Shown here piece after piece: positions 24,000 to 36,536 of a DNA stretch of 64,000 nt. Position 1 is the stretch's first letter. Each line of letters opens with the position of its first letter. A program made the position numbers and the translations under genes. A model generated the notes under the pieces. The model saw nothing but the letters and a program-made list of their open reading frames with translations. It did no database searches and was not told the origin of the DNA. The DNA comes from Rhytidiadelphus loreus (lineage: Eukaryota; Streptophyta; Bryopsida; Hypnales; Hylocomiaceae): the NCBI GenBank assembly GCA_947034895.1, contig OX344764.1:65949348-66013347 (forward strand), written 5' to 3'.

Positions 24000-25673
24000 G
24001 CAATAAAAGAACTGCACCAATTCTAATTTGCATGACTTGGCATTCAATAACTTTTCAAAATTTCAGATATTCTTACCAAAATATTCCAAGAAGAATTCTC
24101 ATTCCACTTATGGAAGGATCTTGAAAAATCACTAGTATTGAGAGTTTCATTTCACTACTAAATTTAAATAAATTTAGAAACAAAACAAAAAATAATTTGA
24201 AACTTTTGAAGAAGCTTTTTATACAAGTGTGGTGTTTGTGAGAAAAGTGCCCCAAGCTAATTGTGATGGATGAGTCTATGAGCCCAGAATGGTTCTGAAT
24301 GAAAAATCCACATTCATTTTGAATAAAATACCCATTTGTGGAAAAAAGATTTTGTTTTTACCTTTTCATTCTTCCACATCCTTATGTTTGCACACATTGA
24401 ACTCACGTTCTCAATGAATTTCCCACATTGTAGAGGCTGAGTTATCGGGAGGAAGTAAGTTACTTCTCCATTCCATCAACATGTCCAAAATTTGTTGCAA
24501 AAAATCTAATTTCTCAATTAGTTATGGTAATTTTTTAAAACGTAAGGAATATGTACTTATCAGAACCACTGAAAAGGTCGGGGACCAAGGGTCCCGTCAC
24601 ATGATGACTCGCCACCTCGTGAAGCCGAGATACGCTGAATTGCATGCAACTCCGGCGAGGATGAACGTGGTCGACGACGTAGCCGACGAACGACGAACGA
24701 ACGAACGCGCCACGTACTTTTTCCATCCATCCAAACGAATGTTCACCTGCACCACGTCTGGATGAGCGAGGCGGGGGAACGAGTGCCGTGACGACGGAGT
24801 TCAGCCGGTCGTCGGGTTCCCATCCAAGTCGTCGTCTCTCTCGTCTGGAATGGGCCGGCTGGTCACCCCAGAACCTATTGCAGCTTTTGCTGAAGCTTGC
24901 AAATCGGGTTGCAAGTCCCTCTGCTTTCTTACCTCTAACTTAAGTTCGTACTGTTGGCCCCTGGAGGTTATCCGGCTGTTGATTTAGGATTGCAGGCAGG
25001 CAGGGCTGCTAACGAGAACGGACTCGGTCTCGAGCCTCTGAGCAGAGAATAGCCTAGGTTCTCGCCACCTTGTGCGCGTCAGGGTCGGGGAAGGAGCGGC
25101 GTAGTTTCGGCGGACCTTCTCGAGAACCTGCGACAGGGGATCTTGTTGGAATTTTTTCCTATTGGAGGACCTGCCCTAGCACTTTGGGGGATGGGCGGGT
25201 ACAGTAGTTAAGTGAAGCGCGGGGTGAAGGTCTGGATTTTCAGAACGGTGTGCCAGTCAGGGATCCTGCTTCAAGGCTCCGGAGCCTTTGCGACTGAAGA
25301 GACGGCCTCTGCGACTGGCCCGACCACGCCACTTGCTGTTGTCCATCTGATATCCGGACGGAGTTCGGAAAACAAGACCCTAGGAGGAATTTCGTGGTGG
25401 CTGTCGTCTTGCGATCCGAAGGATAAAATCTCAGTGAGGAAGCTTCCTCTCGACCTTTCGAAGGATCGCTGCAGTTTCAGGGACAGTTTGAAGGTCTGAT
25501 ACCAGTGGAGTGAGTTCTGTTAGTAGTGTGAGAACCAGGAATTGGTGAGGGTTAGAGTCGGGGTGCGGCTTACCCGTACGCAGGGAATTCCCGAGATTTG
25601 GAGAGCCAAGCCCGACGTTGGAGAGTTTCGGACCGTCAACCTGGCTTATCCTGCAGTGAGCTCAACGGCCCGA
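24000..25673 (+). promoter_or_regulatory. Upstream region of the left CBP60 gene
   Basis: The first 550 bp are AT-rich. From about 24560 the sequence turns GC-rich (GGGGACCAAGGGTCCC, then an ACGAACGAACGAACG microsatellite near 24690) and stays so through the gene. This switch probably marks the promoter and 5' leader. I see no decisive TATA box or transcription start. A 5' leader intron is possible. Open frames here (25212-25499) do not connect with the protein. Confidence 0.4.
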
Positions 25674-28600
25674 ATGAGTATGTCGAGAGAGAAACGAGCG
25701 CTGGACCGAGATGCGTCCAAAGACGGGATGCCGGATGAGAAGCGGCCGCGGCCTCAGCTTGCCAGGTGCGTGCGTCGGTGTTTCGGTGTTTGCGTGTTCG
25801 GCATCCAATTGTGCCTGTGTGTTGATTTCGGTGAATTCACACTGTTGTTGTGACTGGTGTGCGCAGTGTTATTGTGGAGGCCGTGAAAATGGACAGCCTC
25901 CAGAAACTTTGCTCCACTCTTGAGCCTCTTCTTCGTCGAGTGGTGAGCGCTTTATCCATCCGTTGTGAAATAGTCAAGGAAGGAGTCAATGTCTTTCTGT
26001 TTCAGCTTCGGTAATAGGGTTGCCAGAGAAACTTACCTCTGTGTGCAAGTATTTGGAGCGCGTGTAAGCTTTTAAATTTAGAACCCGGTACTCGTAGGGT
26101 GTGTTTCATGAACTGGTGAGCGGCTCTGGAGAGTGCTGCTGGCATCAATTTTGAAGCCCGCTGCGTGGGAATGGACTACTTTTAAGATGTTAATAGATCT
26201 GTTAGTCAAATCAAGAATCCACTTCAAGTGTAGGCATGGCTGTTCTGTGGTCATTCTGAGTCTCTCTATGATTTTGGTAGTGCGACATTTTTTAGATTTC
26301 AAATTTTCTTTGTGCATTTCCTATCTAGCGAGACATTGCAGCTGAAGGGAAGGGCTTGTATATTTGATAGTTCATTCATAAAACAAGTTAAACGGTTGTA
26401 TGTTCCAATAATGCAGGTTGGAGAGGAGGTCGAGCGTGCACTTGCTAAGTTTGCTCCTCCGAAAGTGGGAGTGAGGTATGCTACCTGGATTTTCCATGTT
26501 GATCTTTCATATCTATCCCAAACCTTTCGGTGCACAATTTTTTCAGTGAAGTCAATTGATATTCGCCGGCCAGGTTTTGAATTTAATTGCGAGCGGAGAC
26601 GTTTGGTGATTTCTTCAATTGTTTTCTCTCCTCCAGGTCCTCCCCGAAAAGGATACAAGGTCCAGACCAACAAAATCTGCGCCTCCAATTCAGGAATAAG
26701 TTAGCGCTTCCTCTGTTCACCGGAAGTAAAGTGGAGGGGGAGCAGGGTTCCGCCATTCATGTGGTGTTGCAGCATGCGGGTACCGGCCAAGTTGTGACCA
26801 CGGGACCCGAAGCCTCGGCCAAGCTGGACATTGTGGTGTTAGAAGGCGATTTCACAGCCGAGGATGAGGATAATTGGAGTCAGGAGGAATTCGAAAACTT
26901 TGAGGTCCGTGAGCGAGACGGGAAAAGACCTCTTCTAACCGGAGATCTTAGTGTGACCCTGAAGGACGGTGTGGGCACCCTGGGCGAGTTGACATTCACA
27001 GATAACTCGAGTTGGATCCGCAGTCGCAAGTTCCGTCTGGGCGTGAAGATTTCGTCCGGTTTTTGTGAGGGCATGAGAATTCGGGAAGCCAAGACGGAGG
27101 CCTTCACTGTGAAGGATCATCGTGGAGAACGTATGGTTTCCGTTTCTTCTGTACCTAGAGTAGTATTGTTTTCATCACACGGTGGTTTTGTTGTTGCATC
27201 CCTGGGATTGGTCCTATCTTGAATGCAAGAATTGCTCCACATTTTGTGATGAAAGTATGTGCAAGAGTGAGGAGATTCTGATTGTTTGCGGTGAATGCGT
27301 CTGAAGTGGTACTTCCTCTGTTTCTGAGCGTCATTGTCGTTGCTGTGTCCAGTTTACAAGAAGCACTATCCTCCAGCCTTGATTGATGAGGTTTGGCGAC
27401 TGGACAAGATAGGAAAAGACGGAGCTTTCCACAAGCGTCTCAATAGTGCTCATATAATGACAGTGGAGGATTTTCTGCGCTTGGTGGTCATGGATCCTCA
27501 AAGGCTCCGTAATGTAAGTTGGACTTCGCGACTCTAGTGAACTGTATAATCATCGTCGCCGTCGTTTTGTTTCCTGAACAGTGAATTTCACTGGAGCGGT
27601 GCGGTGGTGTTCTGCTTTTGGGAAGATGTCCGATCCAGTCTGAGACGCTGTGTGTGGTTTGTTTTCTGTTCAGATCTTGGGAAATGGAATGTCCAACAAG
27701 ATGTGGGAGGGCACCGTGGAGCACGCCAAGACCTGCGTTTTGAGTGGGAAGTTGCATGTGTACTATGCCGACGAGAAGCAAAATATAGGCGTCATATTCA
27801 ACAACATATTCCAGCTGATGGGTCTGATCGCTGATGGATCGTATATGTCCGTGGATTCCCTCTCTGACAGCGAGAAGGTGCGTAGGAAACTCATCGAGCG
27901 TTGACATCTGATGTTTGCGTATTTTTAGCATACTTTCACGTGGATACACTACTTTTCCTTGACGTTTTCTCCTTCTCCAGAATTTTTCCTTTTTTCGGAG
28001 GGGTTCCCATTGAATTCCTTTTGGGAACTCTATGTGTTGCTGAACCGGTGTATCTTGGTTCATCCAGGTGTATGTGGACAAACTTGTAAAAGTGGCCTAC
28101 GAGAATTGGGAGAATGTGGTGGAGTACGACGGGGAGGCATTGATCGGGGTGAAGACGTATCAAGCCAAAGGGTTCGATGCCCGGACCGAGGATCCGCTGG
28201 GAGGGGGTCGCAATATGTCCAATATTCACTCGCAAGGTCCGAGTCTGAACCATCAGCAGGCATACAGACATGCCAATTACTTTTAGAGGGAGGGGATACT
28301 CTTAATGTCGATTGCGTGAGTTTCACTTGCACAGAAAGAAAAGGATGTGTATGGTGGGAGAGTAAGGAAAACGGAGCCAGCTGTGTGAGTTTCCAACTTC
28401 CCTTCCCTGAGGGGCTACCATGACGGAGTGGTGTTTTCCCTGCGAGCCAGCCCACGGCCCACAGGGGTTTATGAATCCTGTTGAGAGCTTTCAGGTATAG
28501 CCTGGCCAATGTTGTACATGCACATTTAGTCACTGCCAGGAGAGAGTTGACTGCAGTTTTGTTTGTTACTTCCACGGCCATCCATTCGTGTACCATAGAA

Positions 28601-30022
28601 AAATCATTCCACTTTGTGCTTGTGCTGGGTTCTTCCATTGGCTCAGTACTCGTGCTAACTATTTTTTTCCCCATCCAATCAATAGAAGAGTCGGTCTATT
28701 CTGGACAGCTCCTGTTCACTGTAGCTCTGTTGTGTTGCAATCTTGTTTTTCTTCTTCAACGTTTAGCTCTGAAGGCGGTTTTATCGCACAGGCTGGTTTC
28801 CGTAACGCTTGTAGCTTCTCGTGTAGTGTAGCTTTTCTGTCCAGGTCGTAGTAATGATATGATTCTCAACCAATGAGTAGCGCGAGTGATTTCATTTCCT
28901 TTTATTGGAAGACTCAAATGCCTGAGTTCTAACAATGCAACACCTTTGCTGGGTGGAGTGCTGCTCAGGTGACCCCCCGTGTATGTTCTATGGAGAGAAC
29001 ATGTCCGAGCAGTGTACATTTCAGGGGTTGGTGTCACCTGAGCTTCTGCACTCGTTTTGGGTGGGAGCGCTGCTCAGGTGACACCCAGTGTGTGTTCTGT
29101 GGAAAGAGCATGCACCAGGGGTGTACATTTGCGGGTGGGGGTGTCACCTGAGCGCGGTCAGCACGAGTCCGGTGTTGAGCGTCCTGTGCACTCGAATCAA
29201 TGCTTATTTCAGTGCAAGAGGGCCACTTCCAAGTCACATTCCAGTTTGGATGTGTATTTGTGTAGCTGATTCGTTGCATGTCTCGCCAACCGTGCAGGTA
29301 GTGCAGGGAGTGGAGGAGGATCAGGGTCTCTTTCGTATGCACAGGAACCGCTAGCTTCCCGTGCACCCCGGTCTTTTTCGGGTCCTATTAGTCAGCTGCC
29401 AGACAACCATAGCATCACGGGGCCTACACTGCAAATGAATAGCAGCATGGAGGCTCGGCATCAACAACCTGTGTTGGCTACTCCACCTGAGAAACTGCTG
29501 CTGGGAGGTCATGCAGGGCTGACTGGGTTAGCCCTGGGCCCCCCTCAAAGCGCCTCGAGCTCTGGAATGACTGCACTGCCTTTGGCAAATGACACCTCGG
29601 GCGAGAATGACTGGCAGCGACGCGATTTGAGGAAGCAGGAGAGCTTCGGCAGGCTGTTTGCTGGCACTGGCACTGGTGCGTTTTCGGACGATGTGACGGA
29701 GGAGGAGCTTCGTGCTCGAAGCCTGGAGCTTTTAGAGAACGAGGATATGCATACCCAGATTCAGCAACTGCTGCGAATGTATAATGGACAGGTGGGGGAC
29801 ATTCCATTTAGCCCATACGGTCCTATTCCTGGAGACGATGCTTATCCATTTGTTGGTTTACCTGGTGATGAAGCTGTTGGGGAGCATAAACCTCCCCGTG
29901 CCAATGGCAAGGCGTATGTGGGGTGGTTGAAGCTGAAGGCTGCTTTGCATTGGGGTATTTTCATTCGGAAACGTGCCGCTGCGCGGCGGGCTCAGCTGGA
30001 AGAGGTTGATGAGGAGTCATGA
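25674..30022 (+). CDS. CBP60: CBP60 calmodulin-binding transcription factor, left copy
   Basis: This encodes a plant CALMODULIN-BINDING PROTEIN 60, a nuclear DNA-binding family that links Ca2+/calmodulin to defence and growth gene expression. Exons placed by eye: 25674-25765, 25867-25942, 26417-26475, 26637-27130, 27353-27513, 27674-27877, 28068-28236, 29298-30022. Phases agree throughout and give 659 residues, in the family's normal range. The conserved N-terminal helix (VDSLQKL-like, here [18 protein letters not shown]) precedes the central CBP60 domain at about 76-418 ([52 protein letters not shown]). A basic amphipathic tail at 622-659 ([25 protein letters not shown]) fits the C-terminal calmodulin-binding site of CBP60a-f types rather than the N-terminal one of CBP60g. 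An in-frame second ATG lies at 25680. Reading through the donor at 28236 would stop at 28286, giving a short form without the calmodulin site. A second identical copy faces it tail to tail. Confidence 0.93.
28952..29160. repeat. Two tandem units with inverted CTCAGGTGAC motifs in the last CBP60 intron
   Basis: Units of about 95-100 bp begin near 28959 and 29059. Each opens with GCTGCTCAGGTGAC and closes with GGTGTCACCTGAGC, so each unit can fold as a hairpin closed by the CTCAGGTGACACC stem, and the two units can also pair with one another. They lie in the 1.06-kb final intron (28237-29297). A mirror copy lies at 37399-37607. Confidence 0.7.
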
Positions 30023-30625
30023 CATCCACCGAGAATTGGGGTTGTAGTTGGTAGGACTGATTTTTTTTATTTCTCCTGTGTCGCTTGGAGTCATTTTCCC
30101 AAGGCATTGGTCCTCAGGAAAGTGCACCCCTGCGAGGCTACCACACTGTTAATGGCTGGAGATTCCTGTGAGGGCTGTTGGCTGTATATACTCAAGTTCT
30201 ATACCGGATCAGATCTCTCCCTGTTTTTTCCCGCTCCTGTAAAGGCATTTACTCCGCAGCCATGGTTTATTATGGGATTTAGATGGAGGGACACGCGCTT
30301 GTTTATTTAGTTAGTTTGAGCTCTTTTATGGTATGGGAATCCGCTTGTGTGTCTGGCTATGGTCGATGCGCACTTATCAGTTCCATGCTTCTATGTAGTG
30401 TTATGTGCTTGAAGATGTTTGGTTTTGGAGCTTCCTTTGTTCTATCGAACGCTATATCGCGTTCCTCCCTCTTTTTATTGGTCTGGAACAAGTTTTAAAC
30501 AAGGGGTCCGATTAGAAAATTTTCACTCTGCAGGATTCTCGTGTGCTATGAGTTGTTACGATGTGGAGTACTGCTGGCCCTCAGACCAGATTGACTTATG
30601 GTGCGGGTCGCTTCCATGTATACTA
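30023..30625 (+). other. 3' flank of the left CBP60 gene
   Basis: This stretch is still moderately GC-rich and probably contains the 3' untranslated region. No clear polyadenylation signal was singled out. The open frames here lack recognisable motifs. Confidence 0.4.
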
Positions 30626-30907
30626 CACTAATAATGGTATATAGTGTTATGTTACAAATAGTGTTGCCTAAATTTTACCAGACCCATTTAGAGTTTTACT
30701 TTCCACCTCTTGTGAGCTCATTTCTAATATGAAATTACCTTTAGCACTAAATGAAGTCTTGTTAAAAATTTATATCCCAAAAAATTTCATAAAGTTGTCA
30801 AATAGTGCCTATATTGACATTTAGTGTTAGTAACACTAGTGAAATTGTTGACATTTAGTGTTGTACTTTGTAGTTAGTGTTGTCAACACTATATACCATT
30901 ATTAGTG
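30626..30907. mobile_element. CACTAA-ended MITE with TA borders (282 bp), left arm
   Basis: The ends CACTAATAATGGTATATAGT and ACTATATACCATTATTAGTG are perfect inverted repeats of more than 20 bp, with TA on both sides (30624-30625 and 30908-30909). The interior is rich in TTAGTG/CACTA repeats. Relatives lie at 56858-57079 and 60282-60585. It is non-coding. Confidence 0.75.
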
Positions 30908-30909
30908 TA

Positions 30910-31357
30910 ATGTGCTTTGTGTTGTTGCTACAACCAAAATATAAGTAAGTAGTTTTTTAATTTTTTAATTCATAAAAACTTCAAACTTCAATAACTTTCA
31001 CGCTATAGGTCCAAGTGCCATGAAACAAAGCCGGTGCACTCTTCTTTATTGAGAGTTTTCCAATGGTATCAAGAATATGATTGGGGGATGCATGGTTTAG
31101 GAGATATCACTGTAACAAACAACTTAAGTTAAGATATGGGTTAGTGTGTCGTTGCTATAGTCAAAATCAAAATGCAAGTAATTCTCTAATTTCTTTAATT
31201 TATAAAAACTTCAAAACTCTATATCTTTTTTGTCATGGTTTTGAATGCCATGAAACAATACTCAGACCAATGATTGGGAGAAACCAATAGCCTATTTAAA
31301 GTCAGTTTGTGGAATTTGGAAAAATTCCGATTGCAATTTGAAATCATTAGCAAAACA
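30910..31357. repeat. Two diverged copies of a dispersed repeat unit
   Basis: The block with TTTATAAAAACTTCAAA-like sequence, a 'ccatgaaacaa' motif and GGTATCAAGAAT-like sequence appears twice (about 30910-31125 and 31145-31290). A further relative is at 10440-10640. It is part of the same repeat family that contains the palindrome's inner breakpoint. Confidence 0.5.
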
Positions 31358-31664
31358 TTAGATGGGATTCGAGGGGGTTGGAGGGCCGTTTTAGGCCCGT
31401 TCCCAACTCCGTTCCCCCGGCCCCCATCGAACGCGAGTGTCAGAATTTTTGTTTTCAAAAAAATAAAAAAATAATTTTTTTTTAAAGTTCTTAAAATGAA
31501 AAACAAGGTTAATTTTTTTTTTGTTTTAATTTTTTTCAAAAAATCTGACCTGGCAGTCACTTGGCCAAGTCAGCACATGCGGGGAACGATGGGTTTCGAC
31601 GGATTTCGACTGGGTTTCGGCTGGGGAACTCACAACCCTCCCCGATGGCTGAATCCCATCTAAT
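31358..31664. mobile_element. Inverted-repeat element with ATTAGATGGGATTC ends, left arm
   Basis: ATTAGATGGGATTC at 31358-31371 is the exact reverse complement of GAATCCCATCTAAT at 31651-31664. The interior contains GC-rich patches (GGCCCGTTCCCAACTCCG) around an AT-rich A/T-run core. It is non-coding. The mirror copy is 34895-35201. No clear target duplication is visible. Confidence 0.6.
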
Positions 31665-31848
31665 GATTTGGTGAAAAAATCCACAAAAATTCTATTTAGA
31701 GTAAAAAATAGAGAAAATAACCAAACTTAGTTATTTACAAACCGGTTGAATACGAATATTGAAGAAAATGAGCAGGTAAATCTGAATAAGTTTCCCGAAC
31801 ACTAGTTTGTACACCCCTCCTCGTAGAGAGCTTTCAAACGATACCATG

Positions 31849-33000
31849 GTGAAGTCCTGATTTAGCTACATAATGTCATTTTGAATATGAACAATTTGGA
31901 CTTTTGTATTTAAGATTTAGTGCAAGGGTACTCATTGCAATCCTGACTTTCCGTAGTGTTGACTCTTGAAAATGAGCCTCAAGTACACTAGATTTTAGAG
32001 AATAAATAACACTAGAAATTCATTTAAAAATAAATTCTAGAGTGGATTTTTAAAAGCAATAAATTGATTTGGGTTATGCTTGTTAGGTCCTTCAACCTCA
32101 TATTTTTGGTGACCATTTTTTTAGATTTGATATACTAAAAGAAAGCTCAAAGATTTTCATAGTGTTAAGACGTTTATGATCAAACATTATAATCATTCAA
32201 TCCTTAAATAATATTGTTGTGATTTCTTTTCCTATAAGATCTCTAACATGTCTAGTTTGAATTTGTAAGGTTACAATTTGAAAAAAATTGATTCAACTTA
32301 TCAAAATGTTGATTTTTTGTTCAATTTAGAGCAAATTCCAAGAGGCTCAAAATAAGCCTTGGGCATTTTAGGGGTTTGGAAACAAGGTGGAGGGATGTGG
32401 ACATAGGGATGGACTATGTCAATATTAATGCAAGAACTGGTAGTTTGTCCTCAAATAAGTAAATATTGTCTTGACATTGGGTTGAAATTAGACAATTTTT
32501 TTGGCACATTGTACAAAGTCCAAAGCAAGTGATGCCATGGGTACATTTTTCTCTTTAAATTCAACTAAATTTGAAGAAAAAGAAGAAGCAAATTGAAAGA
32601 TCTCTCACAATCATTGCTAATGAATGAAACCAAGGGGAACCAACCGTACCTTGGCTCTCTTGGTGGAAACATTGTGGTTTGTTATTACCATAGATGGAAA
32701 TTTTTGAGTTCTTACTTGCATAAGTTGCTTCTTGCCTTCTCCATTGTTGCCACAAATTGATCTTTTGAATTGGGCTTCCGAACTCCACCAAGGCACCAAA
32801 CATTGATCAACATTCTTCTCTACTTCCTTTAGTTTGTCATTTTCAATACTTGGTTCTCTACTATTCTTGCTCGTCAATAAGATTATTGACTCAACATTTG
32901 TGTTGCCCACATTCATTTGGACCTTCACCTCACATCTTCTTTTGGTAGTGCATTTGTCATTTTTGTCCACTCATGCCACTCCCATGAATGGAGACTCGAG
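31849..33000. other. Palindrome spacer, left part
   Basis: This single-copy DNA sits between the arms. A 117-codon minus-strand open frame at 32617-32970 is hydrophilic and has no recognised domain; it might be an extension of the adjacent transposase remnant. The rest is AT-rich with nothing recognisable. Confidence 0.4.
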
Positions 33001-33389
33001 AATCTGAAGATCTTCATCCATTCTCTAAGTCTCATAATTGGGAACCGTTCTCCCATTTGCTTGTGCTATCTCTACATAAGCATCCTCTTTTTTTGATAGA
33101 ACATTTTGGCTACTCATGAATCTAATTCCATCCACAAATCTAGCTATTAGACGTTAGATTTTCACCATACCTATTATTGTCCTCATCCGATGAAACTCGT
33201 TGTTCTAATTAGAGCTATCAAATGTTTCATCATCAAGATTGTGCATGTTGTAGTTCATTGCATCTCCATCATTCAATATGGGCCCACTACCTCGTCTTCT
33301 AAAATAGACCCCTTTGAATCCTTCAATTCCACATTATCATGGTACCATTTCTTCTCATCTTTTCTCATAGATGCATCTAAGACTTTGGA

Positions 33390-34670
33390 ATTGGTGTACC
33401 ATACACCAAATCTGCTACTCTCTATGGCTTCAATTTGTTTCGAGATTTGTTGTAAACAAAAGCATAGCTAATCCAATTCCCTACACATGAAGATAATGAT
33501 ATCAATTGGGCCAATATCCTCTTAGCAATTGGAGCAATGAGCTTCTCACATGCGCCTTCAAAATTCCACCAAGTATGTGCCAGCAACATTTGCTCACTCG
33601 GGTCCAAAATTTTGTGGAACATAGTTTCCCTAAGTTGAAAGGCTACAAATTCCTTCACCACCTTTGTGTAATCTTTAGGGTCACATATTTTCATTATAAC
33701 ACGCTTGCATGCGTTTGTTGCATCTTGATTGTCGGCTAGTTCTTTATCGTAAAGAAGGTAGTGTTCAAAAGAGTTCTTGCATAATATAGAGTTGTCTCCC
33801 CTATTTTTTGTCGTTTGAAAAACAACTTCTCTAGTAGTTTAGCTACGTTTGCAGCCAAACAAAAAAGTTTTCCTTGTAGACCAAGGACATGTTTTTTTAA
33901 ATTCCTCATAATATACAACACCTTATCCATGCACAATGTCTTCACATTCAAATCACGAAGACCATATACAAGAAGGGCTACCAATTCCCCAAAATTGGTC
34001 CACCAGTCCCAATTATGCTCCTCCTAATTATACTTCTTCTCATCTCGAAACTTCATATGAGATTTGCCTTTGTTGTTGTCATTCAGCGTGTTTATGTATG
34101 CCATCCACTATGAGTCCACCACACTCTATAGCAATGCTCTTTTCACCTCCAACAAATGGTAAATCATGATAAAATGAGACGTGAACCTTGTTTCCACCAA
34201 CTTCATAAAACTACGGTTAGTCTTATACATCCAAAATATAGTAAGAAGCATGTATATTTTCTTGAAGAAATTGACTACGATCTAAGTTCTTTCTACTAAC
34301 TCTTCAATCCATTTCTGCGTCCCCAATCTTTTAGAAACAAATTCAAGGCGTGTGCCACACAACGTCAAAAAAAATGTGTGAATAATTACCAAATACCAAA
34401 TCCCATGCTCTTGGCTTCATTGAAGCATTATCATTCACTTGCACCACATTCGTGGAACCCATTTACTCTATAAATTTTTCCAAGCCAAAAGCCAAATATG
34501 CTACTGTCTTTTCGACTCCACTTGTATTCACCAATTCAAAGAATTGCTAAATTATAGAGGATACAAGTATGACATTTATCAATGGATGATTATTAACTCA
34601 GCATCATCCATCAATGCACAATGTTGCTCCAAACTTCCTAACACTATCTTTCGTCTACCTATGTAGCTTT
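33390..34670 (-). pseudogene. Broken hAT-family (DUF659) transposase
   Basis: Reading the minus strand and allowing for stops and frame changes, hAT/DUF659 landmarks occur in the expected order. A segment ending NVVQVNDNAS corresponds to the family's VVTDNASNY block (about 34430-34460). It is followed by a KRLGTQKWIEELVE-like helix (near 34290-34330), a TRFTSHF-like block (near 34180), and a C-terminal dimerisation region at 33422-33560 reading WWNFEGACEKL, RILAQLISLSSCVGNW, NKSRNKL, then past a stop RVADLVYG. Several stops and shifts make it non-functional. It lies wholly in the palindrome spacer. hAT terminal repeats and an 8-bp target duplication were not found. Confidence 0.72.
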
Positions 34671-34894
34671 GCCACAAGATCTCCTAAACCGTGCGACCCC
34701 TGGTTGTGGGCATGGTATCGTTTGAAAGCTCTCTACGAGGAGGGGTGTACAAACTAGTGTTCGGGAAACTTATTCAGATTTACCTGCTCATTTTCTTCAA
34801 TATTCGTATTCAACCGGTTTGTAAATAACTAAGTTTGGTTATTTTCTCTATTTTTTACTCTAAATAGAATTTTTGTGGATTTTTTCACCAAATC

Positions 34895-35201
34895 ATTAGA
34901 TGGGATTCAGCCATCGGGGAGGGTTGTGAGTTCCCCAGCCGAAACCCAGTCGAAATCCGTCGAAACCCATCGTTCCCCGCATGTGCTGACTTGGCCAAGT
35001 GACTGCCAGGTCAGATTTTTTGAAAAAAATTAAAACAAAAAAAAAATTAACCTTGTTTTTCATTTTAAGAACTTTAAAAAAAAATTATTTTTTTATTTTT
35101 TTGAAAACAAAAATTCTGACACTCGCGTTCGATGGGGGCCGGGGGAACGGAGTTGGGAACGGGCCTAAAACGGCCCTCCAACCCCCTCGAATCCCATCTA
35201 A
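34895..35201. mobile_element. Inverted-repeat element with ATTAGATGGGATTC ends, right arm
   Basis: This is the mirror copy of 31358-31664, identical as far as checked. The termini are ATTAGATGGGATTC (34895) and GAATCCCATCTAAT (35188-35201). Confidence 0.6.
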
Positions 35202-35651
35202 TGTTTTGCTAATGATTTCAAATTGCAATCGGAATTTTTCCAAATTCCACAAACTGACTTTAAATAGGCTATTGGTTTCTCCCAATCATTGGTCTGAGTA
35301 TTGTTTCATGGCATTCAAAACCATGACAAAAAAGATATAGAGTTTTGAAGTTTTTATAAATTAAAGAAATTAGAGAATTACTTGCATTTTGATTTTGACT
35401 ATAGCAACGACACACTAACCCATATCTTAACTTAAGTTGTTTGTTACAGTGATATCTCCTAAACCATGCATCCCCCAATCATATTCTTGATACCATTGGA
35501 AAACTCTCAATAAAGAAGAGTGCACCGGCTTTGTTTCATGGCACTTGGACCTATAGCGTGAAAGTTATTGAAGTTTGAAGTTTTTATGAATTAAAAAATT
35601 AAAAAACTACTTACTTATATTTTGGTTGTAGCAACAACACAAAGCACATTA

Positions 35652-35933
35652 CACTAATAATGGTATATAGTGTTGACAACACTAACTACAAAGTACAACA
35701 CTAAATGTCAACAATTTCACTAGTGTTACTAACACTAAATGTCAATATAGGCACTATTTGACAACTTTATGAAATTTTTTGGGATATAAATTTTTAACAA
35801 GACTTCATTTAGTGCTAAAGGTAATTTCATATTAGAAATGAGCTCACAAGAGGTGGAAAGTAAAACTCTAAATGGGTCTGGTAAAATTTAGGCAACACTA
35901 TTTGTAACATAACACTATATACCATTATTAGTG
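35652..35933. mobile_element. CACTAA-ended MITE with TA borders, right arm
   Basis: This is the mirror copy of the 282-bp MITE at 30626-30907, with the same ends and TA borders, downstream of the right CBP60 gene. Confidence 0.75.
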
Positions 35934-36536
35934 TAGTATACATGGAAGCGACCCGCACCATAAGTCAATCTGGTCTGAGGGCCAGCAGTACTCCACATCG
36001 TAACAACTCATAGCACACGAGAATCCTGCAGAGTGAAAATTTTCTAATCGGACCCCTTGTTTAAAACTTGTTCCAGACCAATAAAAAGAGGGAGGAACGC
36101 GATATAGCGTTCGATAGAACAAAGGAAGCTCCAAAACCAAACATCTTCAAGCACATAACACTACATAGAAGCATGGAACTGATAAGTGCGCATCGACCAT
36201 AGCCAGACACACAAGCGGATTCCCATACCATAAAAGAGCTCAAACTAACTAAATAAACAAGCGCGTGTCCCTCCATCTAAATCCCATAATAAACCATGGC
36301 TGCGGAGTAAATGCCTTTACAGGAGCGGGAAAAAACAGGGAGAGATCTGATCCGGTATAGAACTTGAGTATATACAGCCAACAGCCCTCACAGGAATCTC
36401 CAGCCATTAACAGTGTGGTAGCCTCGCAGGGGTGCACTTTCCTGAGGACCAATGCCTTGGGAAAATGACTCCAAGCGACACAGGAGAAATAAAAAAAATC
36501 AGTCCTACCAACTACAACCCCAATTCTCGGTGGATG

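Larger units (their letters stand above)
23975..31848 (+). repeat. Left arm of a large palindrome (7,874 bp)
   Basis: Every feature checked pairs with 34711-42584 by position p to 66559-p without any shift: more than 25 open frames translate identically on both sides and sampled stretches are identical base by base. Inner identity stops after CATG at 31848, where the next base differs from its mirror at 34710. Outer identity stops at 23975. The arm holds a complete CBP60 gene, about 1.7 kb upstream of it and 1.8 kb downstream. Whether this is biological or an assembly duplication cannot be settled from sequence alone. Confidence 0.9.

Noticed and set aside
27488..28674. Long antisense frames opposite CBP60 (27488-28081, 28060-28674) and their mirrors at 37885-39071
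   Set aside because: They overlap well-supported CBP60 exons and introns, start or end in introns, and have no family resemblance. They are shadows of GC-rich coding sequence.
31219..35340. 113-codon frame conserved in both palindrome arms (31219-31560 and 34999-35340) as a gene
   Set aside because: It runs through an inverted-repeat element and its A/T runs, and it is conserved only because the arms are identical.
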